From Ferrimonas senticii DSM 18821 (GTDB lineage Bacteria > Pseudomonadota > Gammaproteobacteria > Enterobacterales > Shewanellaceae): a stretch of 64,000 bases of DNA. This document shows positions 24,506-33,455 of this stretch, one piece after another. Positions within the stretch are counted from its first letter, which is position 1; each line of letters opens with the position of its first letter. The notes under the pieces are model-generated. The model was not told the origin of the DNA, did no database searches, and saw only the letters and a list, made by a program, of their open reading frames with translations. The translations under genes and the position numbers were made by a program. Location: assembly GCF_000422665.1 (NCBI RefSeq), contig NZ_AUGM01000019.1, forward strand, positions 1 through 64,000. Reading direction: 5' to 3'.

Positions 24506-25939
24506 TTACAGTGCCGCGAACGCTACGCTGTTGTTGCCCGCTTCGCCGTTGATTACCGCCAGCTTGCCATCAACCACAGTCATTGCTTGTGGGTTGGTGG
24601 TGCCAGTCAGGTTTACCGCGTTAACCACTTGGTTGTTGGTTACGGTCAGCAGCTGTTCACCAGAGTGGCTCAGCAGCAGCATGCCGTTGTCGGTCGCTAC
24701 TACGCCAGTTACCTGAGGCAGCTTAGCTGAATCGATGGCGATAACCGCTTCGCTGTTCAGTTTGAAGTCTTTAGCGCTCAGACGGGATACCACCAGGTTG
24801 TTACGTACGTCCACTGGCAGGGTCACCATCAGGTACTCGTTGGTTGCTGCATCGTAAGCGATGTCGCCAACGTAGTTGTACTTAGCACGTACGGTCTCGA
24901 AGCGACCGCGCTTGAACTCTTTCACGCCGTCGGTGCCGTCGATGAAGTTAGCGTAGTAATCAGCAACTTTAGCCTGTGGATCGTAAGCTACGCGAGCGAA
25001 GCTCTTGTGATCAGCAGACAGGATAACGCTGTTGTCGCCATCGAATGCCACACCGGCCAGGTTGGAGATCTCAACCGAGAACGCCGCGTCGATGCGTACT
25101 TGTGCCAGTACGTTTTGCAGAGACTTGTCTAGGAAGTATACCCAGTTGTCGCTGGTTACTACTGCGAACAGTTGCGAGTTCGGGTTGTAGCTGATACCGG
25201 TGGCAACGCCTTCAATTTGTGCAGGCAGCTTGATGCTGTCGGTCGCAGCCACAGTCGCGTCGGTCGCTACTTTGGTGTTGCTGTCGGCAGTCATTTCAGC
25301 AAAGTCTGGCTTAGCAATGCTGTAAGCACCACGCACAGAACCTTTATCGAATGCTGGCCACTTAGAGGTAGACCAGATGATGGTTTCTGGGTTGAAGCTC
25401 ATGCGTACTGGATCGCTCTGGCCAATGAATGGGAATGGGCCAGTTTGAGTGAACGCTTGCACGATGTTGAAGCCGATGATCACCAGGAAGGTGTTGATGG
25501 TGGCCTTGTTCAGCGGGCCCCATGCTACGGTCTTGTCGCGCAGTTTGTCGCCTTGCAGCATCAGCATCGCGCCAGCAAACAGCAGAACGATGATGAAGAT
25601 AACCATTACCCACACGTAGGTGTGTACGCCAAAGATCGCTGGACCGAAGCCTTGACCGATGTCACGCAGCATGTGCGGAGCGCTGTGGCGGAAGCCGGCG
25701 TATAGGCCGTACATCGCGGTTAGGATCAGGGCACCGATGTACTTTGGCTTCAGGCCGTAGCGCATGATGAACAGGGAGATCAGCGATACCAGCACCATGG
25801 CGGTGCGCTCTTGCCAACACAGTACGCATGGGGTGTCGCCCATGCCGAAGCCCAGAATGATACAGGCGATACCTACCGGGAAGGCGATCAGTGCCAGCGC
25901 CGCTAGGGAAACAATTCGGTTTAGTACGGTTTCGTTCAT
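24506..25939 (-). CDS. DsbB-family protein fused to a periplasmic beta-propeller-like domain
   Basis: The first 135 residues form a DsbB/DsbI-like four-helix domain with the quinone-proximal PCVLCWQER motif (C38 and C41); a fifth membrane helix lies at about 150-168. The remaining 300 residues look like a periplasmic repeat domain of beta strands, with blades such as GISYNPNSQLFAVVTSDNWVYF, GVAFDGDNSVILSADHKSF and GDIAYDAATNEYLMVTL. No Cys occurs after C41, so the second periplasmic Cys pair of DsbB, which normally oxidises DsbA, is absent. A 55-residue membrane protein is encoded 9 nt upstream. The protein may oxidise an unknown partner, or the propeller may be the substrate-docking part. 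No AssT or DsbL gene is near; the dsbA in the window is 20 kb away. Confidence 0.82.
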   Translation of the reverse strand: MNETVLNRIVSLAALALIAFPVGIACIILGFGMGDTPCVLCWQERTAMVLVSLISLFIMRYGLKPKYIGALILTAMYGLYAGFRHSAPHMLRDIGQGFGPAIFGVHTYVWVMVIFIIVLLFAGAMLMLQGDKLRDKTVAWGPLNKATINTFLVIIGFNIVQAFTQTGPFPFIGQSDPVRMSFNPETIIWSTSKWPAFDKGSVRGAYSIAKPDFAEMTADSNTKVATDATVAATDSIKLPAQIEGVATGISYNPNSQLFAVVTSDNWVYFLDKSLQNVLAQVRIDAAFSVEISNLAGVAFDGDNSVILSADHKSFARVAYDPQAKVADYYANFIDGTDGVKEFKRGRFETVRAKYNYVGDIAYDAATNEYLMVTLPVDVRNNLVVSRLSAKDFKLNSEAVIAIDSAKLPQVTGVVATDNGMLLLSHSGEQLLTVTNNQVVNAVNLTGTTNPQAMTVVDGKLAVINGEAGNNSVAFAAL

Positions 25940-25948
25940 GTTCGCCTC

Positions 25949-26116
25949 TTACAAGTTGCCAGGCGGCACAATCATGGTCCAAGTGGCTACTAGCCAGATG
26001 AACAAGCTCATTAGGATGCTGACGGCCAACAGCTTGTGTGCCAGCTGCTGTTTTTCAGGTTTGAATGCAACCAAGTAAGCGGTTGCGAAGATGACGCAAA
26101 ATAGTAAGAACTCCAC
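25949..26116 (-). CDS. 55-residue membrane protein upstream of the DsbB fusion
   Basis: A GTG start at 26116 with GGAGAG 5 nt upstream opens a 55-residue protein beginning VEFLLF. It has two membrane helices (about 2-15 and 30-48) joined by a short basic loop with FKPEKQQLAHK. The stop lies 9 nt before the DsbB-fusion start, so the two are one operon. It may be the DUF5993-type small protein that accompanies some DsbB homologues; that is from memory and uncertain. A subunit role is inferred. Confidence 0.68.
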   Translation of the reverse strand: MEFLLFCVIFATAYLVAFKPEKQQLAHKLLAVSILMSLFIWLVATWTMIVPPGNL

Positions 26117-26649
26117 GTTATCTCTCCGGTATCGGCATCGGGTCAATTGCACCTAGGGATGTGACAACAGGCCGGTCTGCTCGGGTTAAGGTTCAATGAA
26201 GAACGACTTGTGAATCGCCTTCATCAGTGAATTGACGGCGAAGTTACCGGAGTGAATTAAATGAATTTGCGAGTTAAATCGCAGTTTGGTGGGGATTGGG
26301 TTGGCGTTGTTGCCAGAGTTTGCGGTCGCTTGTGTATTTAACTAAAACGCGAACCTGCCTTTATTTTTTCTGAAAATGCAGTGCATCCAAGTGTATGAAA
26401 AAACGTATTTTTGTTTCGATTCGAGGTTTTTTGGCAAAGCGAGTTAAGGCGCACCTTATCGGCCTTAACTGGAATCGAACTCGCACACGATAGGGGTTGA
26501 TGGTGAAAAAAGTTACCACTTTGTGGGTATGCTGCGCGTTGTGCGCAATTGGATACAAAATCGCGGCTTGGCGCTGAAGAAAATTCATTGCCTAGCAGCG
26601 ATTTTAATGGTTAGCGGAAAAGTCTGAACCGAAGCTGATTTTAGTGGCG
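26117..26649. other. Gene-free intergenic stretch
   Basis: Holds the promoter of the DsbB-fusion operon and the 3' side of ydhF. Short frames on the minus strand (26361-26588) have no ribosome binding site or recognisable content. I see no terminator with a good stem and no repeat. Confidence 0.5.
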
Positions 26650-27543
26650 TTACGGCACCTTGTGGCCAGTGGCTGCGGTCCAAATTCGGAACCAATGTTC
26701 GCGGGTGATCACCAGATCTTTGGCAGCAACGGCAGTTTGGATCCGTTCCACTTTGCCAGTTCCCAGCACGGGTAATGGTTTGCTTGGCAGAGCCAAAAGC
26801 CACGCGTATAGCACTTGATCGATGCTGCTGGCGCCAATCTCGGTGGCGATCGCCTGCAGCTCAGCACGGATCCGCCGGGCTTGTGGATCTTCAGGGCTGA
26901 ACAGGCGGCCACCCCCTAGGCATGACCACGCCATCGGCGGTACTTGTTGCTGCTGCAGAAAATCCAAAGTGCCATCGTGAAGGCTAGCCATCTGCAGCGG
27001 CGAGATCTCCAACTGATTGGTCACCAATGGTTGTTCTAGTCGCGATTGCAGCAGTTTGAATTGGTCATTGCTGAAGTTCGATACCCCAAAGTGAAGCACT
27101 TTGCCCGCTTGCTTAAGCTGGCTGAAGGCTTGTGCTACCTCATCGGCATTCATCAGTGGATCGGGGCGGTGGATAAGCAGCAGATCTATCCGATCGGTGC
27201 CGAAGTTCGTTAGTGATTGCTCTACTTGGTTGATGATGTGGCCGGCGCTGGTGTTGTAGTGCTGCAGATCGTAGCCCTTGCGCCCCGGCAGACAGATCCC
27301 GGTTTTGGTGACGATCTCGATCTGCTCGCGGATGCTGGGCTTGAGTTTAAGCGCATCACCAAAATGCTGTTCACACTGATAGTCACCATAGATGTCGGCG
27401 TGATCGCAGCTGCTGATGCCAAATTCGAGATGACTCTCTAGGTAGTGCAGCAACTGTTGTGGGGTCTTACCCCAGTCCAAAATGCGCCAGTAGCCAGCGA
27501 CGTAGCGCGACAGTTCTAATCCTTTAAGGTTAACCCGTTCCAT
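26650..27543 (-). CDS. ydhF: Aldo/keto reductase YdhF
   Basis: This 297-residue NADPH-dependent oxidoreductase is a close match in length and wording to E. coli YdhF. It keeps the aldo/keto reductase tetrad segments: DHADIYGDYQCE near 54 (Asp and Tyr), the Lys in KTGIC and the His in LLIHRPDPLM near 126. MAWSCLGGGRLF and the C-terminal EHWFRIW also match. The start at 27543 has AGGAAA 6 nt upstream; the longer frame has no support. Substrate is unknown even in E. coli. It is divergent from ompW. Confidence 0.93.
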   Translation of the reverse strand: MERVNLKGLELSRYVAGYWRILDWGKTPQQLLHYLESHLEFGISSCDHADIYGDYQCEQHFGDALKLKPSIREQIEIVTKTGICLPGRKGYDLQHYNTSAGHIINQVEQSLTNFGTDRIDLLLIHRPDPLMNADEVAQAFSQLKQAGKVLHFGVSNFSNDQFKLLQSRLEQPLVTNQLEISPLQMASLHDGTLDFLQQQQVPPMAWSCLGGGRLFSPEDPQARRIRAELQAIATEIGASSIDQVLYAWLLALPSKPLPVLGTGKVERIQTAVAAKDLVITREHWFRIWTAATGHKVP

Positions 27544-27690
27544 CGTATTTCCTGTTGTCTCTACGGTCTGTGACGGCAGCTTAAAACGGCCATGCCTTGC
27601 CACGCCAGCAGTGACGTTATGCATACGTATGCATGACTACTTTGATGAAGATCTCATTGATTCAGCTGAAATTTAACATCTGACTAAAAG

Positions 27691-27704
27691 TTGTTCAGGA
27701 TCAA
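27691..27704 (+). promoter_or_regulatory. FNR/EtrA-like site upstream of ompW
   Basis: TTGTTCAGGATCAA matches the FNR consensus TTGAT-N4-ATCAA at nine of ten positions. A weaker half-match, TTGATGAAGATC, lies near 27651. ompW is activated by FNR in enteric bacteria, so anaerobic control is plausible. Confidence 0.5.
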
Positions 27705-27774
27705 AAAAAGCTTCAGTGCAAAGGGTAGCCTGTTGAGTAAGGATTTTCGCAACTGGTGATTTAAAAGGAGTGAG

Positions 27775-28419
27775 ATGATGCGGAAAGTAACCCTAGTGGC
27801 GGCCCTAGTATCCTGCGTGGTAGCAGCACCGGCCTTGGCCCACAAAGCTGGCGATGTGATCTTCCGCGCTGGCGCAGCGGTGGTAGCACCGAATGAGAGT
27901 TCGGATGATGTATTAGGAGCGGGCGAGTTCTCGATCGATGACAATACTCAACTTGGGCTGAATTTTACCTATATGGTGACCGATAACTTCGGTGTTGAAC
28001 TGCTGGCTGCCACCCCATTTCAACACGATGTGTCGTTAGCTGGAGTAGGAAAAATTGCTGAGGTAACCCACCTGCCACCAACGGTAATGCTGCAATACTA
28101 CTTTGATGTGGGTCCGCTGCGTCCTTACGTGGGTGCTGGTTTGAATGCCACCATCTTCTTTGATGAAGAGTTTAATTCCACTGCTAAAGGTGTTGGTTTA
28201 TCCAACTTAGATTTGGATAGCAGCTTTGGGGTGGCGGCGCAGGTTGGGGTTGATTACCAACTGAATCAAAACTGGTTGTTGAACGCCTCGGTCTGGTATC
28301 TGGATATCGGTACCGACGTGAACTTCGATGCTACAGACATGGGCGTTACAACCAGTTATAGCATTAATACCGACATCGACCCTTGGGTCTACATGCTGTC
28401 GGTTGGCTACAAGTTCTAA
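27775..28419 (+). CDS. ompW: OmpW-family outer-membrane protein
   Basis: OmpW is an eight-stranded beta-barrel that lets small hydrophobic compounds cross the outer membrane. The 214-residue protein has a signal peptide (cleavage after PALA, near 22) and family features GDVIFRAGAAVVAPNESS at the mature N terminus, the LELLAATPF-like GVELLAATPFQHDV near 75 and the terminal aromatic residue in VGYKF. AAAGGAGTGAG precedes an ATGATG start. A terminator follows at once. Confidence 0.93.
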   Translation: MMRKVTLVAALVSCVVAAPALAHKAGDVIFRAGAAVVAPNESSDDVLGAGEFSIDDNTQLGLNFTYMVTDNFGVELLAATPFQHDVSLAGVGKIAEVTHLPPTVMLQYYFDVGPLRPYVGAGLNATIFFDEEFNSTAKGVGLSNLDLDSSFGVAAQVGVDYQLNQNWLLNASVWYLDIGTDVNFDATDMGVTTSYSINTDIDPWVYMLSVGYKF

Positions 28420-28436
28420 GCGCGTTCAGATAAAAA

Positions 28437-28468
28437 ACGGCGCCGTGGATGAGTCCGCGGCGCCGTTG
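28437..28468. terminator. Bidirectional terminator between ompW and serA
   Basis: ACGGCGCCG and CGGCGCCGT form a GC-rich stem; AAAAAA precedes it, which serves serA on the minus strand. Confidence 0.8.
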
Positions 28469-28491
28469 TTATTTGGGCTGAAATGAACAGA

Positions 28492-29721
28492 TTAGTGCAG
28501 GGCGCGGGCACGAATGGTGCCGTCGATCAGCTTTAACTCTTCCAGCGCTTCTTCGGCGTGTTCGGTATCAACATCCATCACTACGTAACCGATATTGGCG
28601 GTAGTTTGCAGATACTGACCAGAGATATTGATCCCCTTAGCGGCAAACGCTTGGTTGATCTGGTTCAGTACTCCCGGCTGGTTACGGTGGATGTGCAGCA
28701 GACGAGAGCTGCCGTGATGCTCTGGCAGCGACACCTGTGGGAAGTTAACCGCAGACAAGGTTGAACCGTTATCGGAATACTTAACCAGCTTCTGCGCCAC
28801 TTCGATGCCGATGTTTTCCTGCGCCTCTTGGGTGGAACCACCAACGTGCGGGGTCAAAATCACGTTGTCGAACTCACACAGCGGGCTGATAAATGGATCG
28901 TCGTTGGATTTCGGCTCTTCTGGGAACACATCGACGGCGGCGCCACTTAGGTGACCAGATTTAAGGGAATCACAGAGGGCTTCGATATCGACTACGGTAC
29001 CGCGTGAGGCGTTAATCAAAATGCTGCCTCGCTGCATCTGTGCTAATTGCGCGGTGGCGATCATCTCTTTAGTGCTTGGGGTTTCTGGTACGTGCAGCGA
29101 TACCACATCCGCTTGCGCTAGCAGTTTGTTAAGGCTGGCGACTTGTTGGGCGTTACCCAGTGGCAGTTTGTTTTCGATGTCGTAGAAGCGCACCTGCATC
29201 CCCAGCCCTTCGGCCAGCACCCCAAGCTGGGTGCCAATGTGGCCGTAACCGACGATCCCCAACACTTTGCCACGGGCTTCAAAACTGTTGCTGGCGGATT
29301 TTTTCCAAATACCGCGGTGGGCGAGGGCGTTTTTCTCGGGAATGCCGCGCAGCAGCAGCAGGATTTGTCCCAATACCAATTCAGCCACGGAACGGGTATT
29401 GGAGAACGGCGCGTTAAATACCGGAATACCGGCCATTTCGCAGCTGTGCAGATCCACTTGATTGGTGCCGATGCAGAAGCAGCCGATCCCGGCCAACTTT
29501 GGGGCGGCGGCCACTACCGCTTCGGTCAGCTGCGTGCGGGAGCGAATGCCAACAAAATGGGTCTCTTGCAGGGCTTCGATAAGTTGCTCATCGGACAACG
29601 AGCCGCTCAGTTCGGTGACGTTGTGGTAGCCGGCATCACGGAACACCGCCGCCGCCTGCGGGTGTACCCCTTCTAGCAGCAGGACGTTGATCTTATCCTT
29701 ATCGAGGGAATAGTGGTTCAT
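28492..29721 (-). CDS. serA: D-3-phosphoglycerate dehydrogenase
   Basis: SerA starts serine synthesis by oxidising 3-phosphoglycerate. The 409-residue protein has the NAD-binding GIVGYGHIGTQLG (near 155-167), the catalytic Arg in LINASRGTVVD, Glu in VDVFPEEP and His in LTPHVGGST. A C-terminal ACT domain (about 335-409, IHRNQPGVLNQINQAF) gives serine feedback inhibition. Length equals E. coli SerA. In many gammaproteobacteria serA and rpiA are neighbours; here four genes of other functions lie between or beside them. Confidence 0.96.
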   Translation of the reverse strand: MNHYSLDKDKINVLLLEGVHPQAAAVFRDAGYHNVTELSGSLSDEQLIEALQETHFVGIRSRTQLTEAVVAAAPKLAGIGCFCIGTNQVDLHSCEMAGIPVFNAPFSNTRSVAELVLGQILLLLRGIPEKNALAHRGIWKKSASNSFEARGKVLGIVGYGHIGTQLGVLAEGLGMQVRFYDIENKLPLGNAQQVASLNKLLAQADVVSLHVPETPSTKEMIATAQLAQMQRGSILINASRGTVVDIEALCDSLKSGHLSGAAVDVFPEEPKSNDDPFISPLCEFDNVILTPHVGGSTQEAQENIGIEVAQKLVKYSDNGSTLSAVNFPQVSLPEHHGSSRLLHIHRNQPGVLNQINQAFAAKGINISGQYLQTTANIGYVVMDVDTEHAEEALEELKLIDGTIRARALH

Positions 29722-29769
29722 CTGGTTCTCTATTTATTAGTTTTTTGAGCAAATAGCTTAACCAAATAA

Positions 29770-29799
29770 AACGCCGACTACTTGATTGCAGTCGGCGTC
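29770..29799 (-). terminator. Terminator of the aldehyde dehydrogenase-TetR operon
   Basis: CGCCGACT and AGTCGGCG pair around a 10-nt loop; on the minus strand it is followed by TTTTATTT. Confidence 0.85.
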
Positions 29800-29819
29800 G
29801 ATAGAGCTTTGATATTACC

Positions 29820-30425
29820 TCATTGCATTTGTGCAGTATTGCCGCCAATTACTCGCCAAAACAGCATAAAACTGTCGTCAATCGCCTGTGATTGCTGGGC
29901 TTTTGGCAGCTCGCTAATGAACGCGGCGCTGGCCAAAAACTGGCTGTGGATCAAATGCTCGGTCAGTGCCAGTGGACTGGCAGCCAACAACTGTTGTTGC
30001 TGTCCCAGTTGCAGCAGTTGGCTTACTCCGGCAAACAGTTGCTGCACCGTTTGTTGGCGATTTGGATCGCTGGGGTGGTAGTGCATCTGCTGTAAAAAGC
30101 GCAATTGCAGTGGATGAGCGATAGCCCAGCGCATGCCGTTATGCCACAGTCGCTGGCTGTGCTGAAGCAGATCGATCTCCGCGCTAAGCTGGTTCGTTAG
30201 CTCAATGCCCGCCGCCAGTTGCGCTTTGGTTTCGGCAAACAGCGCGTTAACCAGCGCCGCTTTGTTGGCGAAATGGTGGAACAGAGTGCCGTTGGCAACG
30301 CCGGCGGTTTTGGCGATCTGAGCGGTGGCGGTGGCTTCGATGCCGCGCTCGACAAACAGCGTCAGCGCGGCATCCAACAGCAACTGCTTTTTACTGCGTG
30401 CAGCAGTGGCGGCAACGACTGTCAT
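29820..30425 (-). CDS. TetR-family regulator
   Basis: This 201-residue repressor has an N-terminal helix-turn-helix (about 10-55) with TAQIAKTAGVANGTLFHHFANKAAL-type wording (recognition helix GVANGTLFHHF), and an all-helical ligand domain. It starts 1 nt after the aldehyde dehydrogenase stop, so it is co-transcribed with the enzyme and probably controls the same operon. The palindrome at 31980-31995 upstream of the dehydrogenase is a candidate operator. Inducer is unknown; an aldehyde or aromatic compound would fit. Confidence 0.88.
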   Translation of the reverse strand: MTVVAATAARSKKQLLLDAALTLFVERGIEATATAQIAKTAGVANGTLFHHFANKAALVNALFAETKAQLAAGIELTNQLSAEIDLLQHSQRLWHNGMRWAIAHPLQLRFLQQMHYHPSDPNRQQTVQQLFAGVSQLLQLGQQQQLLAASPLALTEHLIHSQFLASAAFISELPKAQQSQAIDDSFMLFWRVIGGNTAQMQ

Positions 30426-30426
30426 C

Positions 30427-31857
30427 TCAGCGCGCCAGCAGTTTTAGCATCAGCCGTTGCAGCGCATTACCGTAGGGCGGGTGCAACATCTGGGTGAAGT
30501 TGATGCGACCGCGGTGAACCACGGTTTTGGCATGACTGAAGGTACGAAAGCCTTCGATGCCATGGTAGTGACCCATGCCAGAGGGGCCGATGCCGCCGAA
30601 GGGGGCGTCATCCGCCGCCACATGCACCACGGTGTCATTCAGACTGACCCCGCCAGAGTGGGTTTCGCTGGTCACCCGCTGTTGCAATGACTTATCAAAA
30701 CTCATCAGGTACAGCGCCAGTGGCCGTGGTCGTTGGTTGATGTAAGCCAGTGCCTCATCGACGCTGTCATAAGGCACCAGAGGCAGCAATGGACCAAAGA
30801 TCTCGTCGTTCATCACCTGCATCTGATCACTGACGTTGGTCAGCAGGTGCGGCAGCAATCGATGGTGGTCATCGTCGCTAGCGTGCTCGGCTACCGGATG
30901 GACGGTGGCGCCTTTATCGATGGCATCAGTGAGGTTGTGCTGCAGCCGCTGGTACTGACGTTGATTGACGATGGAGGAGAAATCCTTGCTGGCAAGGCCA
31001 TCGGGATAGCAGCGCTGAAAATGAGCTTTGAAGGCGTCGATAAAGGCGGCGATCTTTTCTCGTGGTAGCAGCACATAATCGGGGGCGACACAGATCTGTC
31101 CGGCATTAAGGCACTTGCCGTAGATGATCCGTGCTACCGCCTCGGCCATATCGAATTGGTCGTCAATCAGCACCGGCGATTTGCCGCCAAGTTCTAAGGT
31201 TACTGGGGTTAAGTTATCAGCGGCAGCGCGCATCACGTGGCGGCCTACGGCGGTGGAGCCGGTAAACAGCAGATGATCAAACGGCAGGGCAGAGAACGCC
31301 GCGGCGACCTCTGCTTCCCCTTCGACCACTTGCGCCTGATGGCCGAAATCCGCCAGCAGTTGTTTAATTACCGCATTGGTGTGTGGGGTGAACTCCGACA
31401 GTTTCAACATCGCCACGTTACCAGCGGCGATGGCGCTGATCAGTGGTCCGAGCGCCAGATAGATCGGGAAGTTCCACGGCACGATGATGCCAACCACGCC
31501 CTTGGGCTGATATTGCACTTCAACCTTGGACGGCGACAGCATCAGCCCTGCATGACGCCGACTGGCCTTCATCCACTTTTTCAGATTGCTGCGGCTGTAG
31601 CGGATTAAGTTGAGGCTGGGGACGATGTCGGTAAACAGCGAGTCGAACTCGGCCCGTTGGCCATAATCTTGGGTTAGCGCTGCTACTAAGGCCTGTTGCT
31701 GTTGCAGCAACACTTCGGCCAGCTTAGCCAGATCGCGATCTCGCTGTTCACGGGACGGGTTGCGATGCGCCGCGTAGTGTTGCTTGGCGTCAGCAAACTG
31801 TTGTTGCATTGCCGCGATGGCGTGGTCTTGGGGTGATACAGCAAGGGCCGGTTCCAT
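30427..31857 (-). CDS. Coniferyl-aldehyde-type NAD(P) aldehyde dehydrogenase
   Basis: This 476-residue enzyme oxidises aldehydes to acids. It has PWNFPIYLALGPL near 130, the catalytic Glu in TLELGGKSP, and the catalytic Cys in NAGQICVAPDYV. Wording such as QRDRDLAKL and RPRPLALYLM and the hydrophobic C-terminal tail resemble the CalB/fatty aldehyde group. The start at 31857 has GGGAG 7 nt upstream. It precedes the TetR gene by 1 nt. The substrate is not determined by the sequence; the name follows the subfamily. Confidence 0.9.
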   Translation of the reverse strand: MEPALAVSPQDHAIAAMQQQFADAKQHYAAHRNPSREQRDRDLAKLAEVLLQQQQALVAALTQDYGQRAEFDSLFTDIVPSLNLIRYSRSNLKKWMKASRRHAGLMLSPSKVEVQYQPKGVVGIIVPWNFPIYLALGPLISAIAAGNVAMLKLSEFTPHTNAVIKQLLADFGHQAQVVEGEAEVAAAFSALPFDHLLFTGSTAVGRHVMRAAADNLTPVTLELGGKSPVLIDDQFDMAEAVARIIYGKCLNAGQICVAPDYVLLPREKIAAFIDAFKAHFQRCYPDGLASKDFSSIVNQRQYQRLQHNLTDAIDKGATVHPVAEHASDDDHHRLLPHLLTNVSDQMQVMNDEIFGPLLPLVPYDSVDEALAYINQRPRPLALYLMSFDKSLQQRVTSETHSGGVSLNDTVVHVAADDAPFGGIGPSGMGHYHGIEGFRTFSHAKTVVHRGRINFTQMLHPPYGNALQRLMLKLLAR

Positions 31858-31979
31858 AAGCGCTCCCAATTTCGATAAGTTTTCAGTGGTTAGAGATCAG
31901 TTATCAGTTTCTAGTTGTCAGTGATGAGTAAGAGCAGGGGCAGCCGGTGCGATCTGGCTAATCACCACATTGCCTTTCC

Positions 31980-31995
31980 CCGACTGATTAGTCGG
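31980..31995. promoter_or_regulatory. Palindrome, candidate TetR operator
   Basis: CCGACT-GATT-AGTCGG is a 6+4+6 palindrome in the promoter region of the aldehyde dehydrogenase-TetR operon, 123 nt upstream of the start codon. Its symmetry and position suit a TetR-type operator. Confidence 0.45.
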
Positions 31996-32013
31996 TCTGG
32001 TTACAACTTAGCC

Positions 32014-32042
32014 AAAAAAAATCGGCCTCGCAAGGGCCGATA
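32014..32042 (-). terminator. Terminator of the glutathione peroxidase-like gene
   Basis: ATCGGCC and GGCCGAT pair around TCGCAAG; on the minus strand an eight-base T-run follows. Confidence 0.88.
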
Positions 32043-32095
32043 AGGTTGGGAATGAGCGTCGCCGGATCACCAACCGGCGTCCAAACGCTCACTCT

Positions 32096-32632
32096 TTATT
32101 TTAGTAAGGTCTCGATTTTCTGGACGATTTTATCGTCATCTGGGCTGGTTTTTGATGACCAGTAATCCACCAGATTGCCATCGGCGTCGACCAGATATTT
32201 GTAGAAGTTCCACTTCGGGGCGCCGCCTTGGCGCGCCAGTTCGACAAAAATCGGATCGGCATCGGAGCCGCGCACTTCGGTTTCGGTCAGCATGGTGAAG
32301 GAAACGCCGTAGTTTTTGTAACAAACCTCAGCGGCTTCCGCTTCGCTGTCTGCCGCTTGGAAGAAGTTGTTAGAGGGGAACCCCAATACCACCAAGCCTT
32401 GTTCGGCGTATTTATCGTGCAGTGCTTCGAGTTGTTCAAACTGGCCGGTAAAGCCACAGTGGCTGGCGGTGTTGACGATCAGCACCGGTTTGTCGGCGGT
32501 TAACTGGCACAGGTTAACGTTGTCTTTGGAGTGCAGCTTGCGTTTTTCAACGTCAAGCCAGGCCGGGCATTGACCGGCAAGGGCGGTGCTGGAGGCCAGA
32601 GCCAACAGCGGCAGCAGCGCTTTAACTTTCAT
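32096..32632 (-). CDS. Periplasmic glutathione peroxidase-family protein
   Basis: This 178-residue protein has a signal peptide (cleaved after ALAG, about 20) and a thioredoxin-fold peroxidase domain. The peroxidatic Cys is in NTASHCGFT (C59 region) and the Trp in PKWNFYKYLV is present. In the FPCNQF block the protein reads FPSNNFF, so the resolving-type Cys is Ser and the conserved Gln is Asn. Periplasmic location means glutathione is unlikely to be the direct donor; a thioredoxin-like partner may serve. It is a single unit with its own terminator. Confidence 0.88.
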   Translation of the reverse strand: MKVKALLPLLALASSTALAGQCPAWLDVEKRKLHSKDNVNLCQLTADKPVLIVNTASHCGFTGQFEQLEALHDKYAEQGLVVLGFPSNNFFQAADSEAEAAEVCYKNYGVSFTMLTETEVRGSDADPIFVELARQGGAPKWNFYKYLVDADGNLVDYWSSKTSPDDDKIVQKIETLLK

Positions 32633-32712
32633 GGTTCAGATCCTTTTGAGTGGTTGTCCTTTAACGGCGATGCTGAAAGTCCAGATCAGCATCGCCAAGT
32701 ACGATGGCGTAC

Positions 32713-33369
32713 TTATTTGATGGTTTTAACCCCATCTTCGCTGGCCAATAGCAGCACATCGGCGCCGCGCTGGGCAAACAGGCCATTGGTGACCACACCA
32801 ACGATGTTGTTCAGCTTATTTTCCAGATCTTTGGCGGCGTCGATGTTCCAGCCCCAAACGTCGATTATCTGACAACCGTTGTCGGTGATGCAGCCTTCGC
32901 GGTACACCGGATCGCCACCCATGCGGACGATTTCACGCGCTACCGCAGAGCGGGACATTGGGATCACCTCTACCGGCAGAGGGAACTGCCCCAGAATATC
33001 TACTAGCTTGCTTTCATCGGCGATGCAGACAAATTTCTTGGCGATGGAAGCGACGATTTTTTCGCGAGTCAGGGCAGCACCGCCACCTTTGATCATCTCC
33101 ATCTTTGCGTTGATCTCATCGGCGCCATCCACATAAACGCTCAGTTCGCTAACGCTGTTCATGTCGAACACCTCGATACCCAGTGCTTTTAAGCGCTCAG
33201 TGGAGGCTTCAGAGCTGGATACCGCGCCTTTGATTTGGTCGGCCATGGTGCCCAAGGCATCGATGAAGTGGTTAACGGTGGAACCGGTGCCGACACCAAT
33301 AATGGTGTCTGGTTCGACGTAATCGAGGGCGGCCCAGCCGGCGGCTTTTTTCAGCGCATCTTGTGACAT
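32713..33369 (-). CDS. rpiA: Ribose-5-phosphate isomerase A
   Basis: RpiA interconverts ribose 5-phosphate and ribulose 5-phosphate in the pentose phosphate pathway. The 218-residue protein has the phosphate loop [15 protein letters not shown] (near 26-40), the VDGADEI block with catalytic Asp residues (near 81-87), and [12 protein letters not shown] (near 94-105) with the catalytic Glu. Length equals the family norm. It is a single gene. Confidence 0.97.
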   Translation of the reverse strand: MSQDALKKAAGWAALDYVEPDTIIGVGTGSTVNHFIDALGTMADQIKGAVSSSEASTERLKALGIEVFDMNSVSELSVYVDGADEINAKMEMIKGGGAALTREKIVASIAKKFVCIADESKLVDILGQFPLPVEVIPMSRSAVAREIVRMGGDPVYREGCITDNGCQIIDVWGWNIDAAKDLENKLNNIVGVVTNGLFAQRGADVLLLASEDGVKTIK

Positions 33370-33455
33370 TGGTATTATTCCTGGTTACCGAAGAGGTTTC
33401 GGCGCCGATTATAGAGCCAGAAAGCGATCAAGTCGCGTCAGTTTTTCACACGTAA

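Noticed and set aside
26361-26588. 75-codon minus-strand frame
   Set aside because: No ribosome binding site and no protein-like features.
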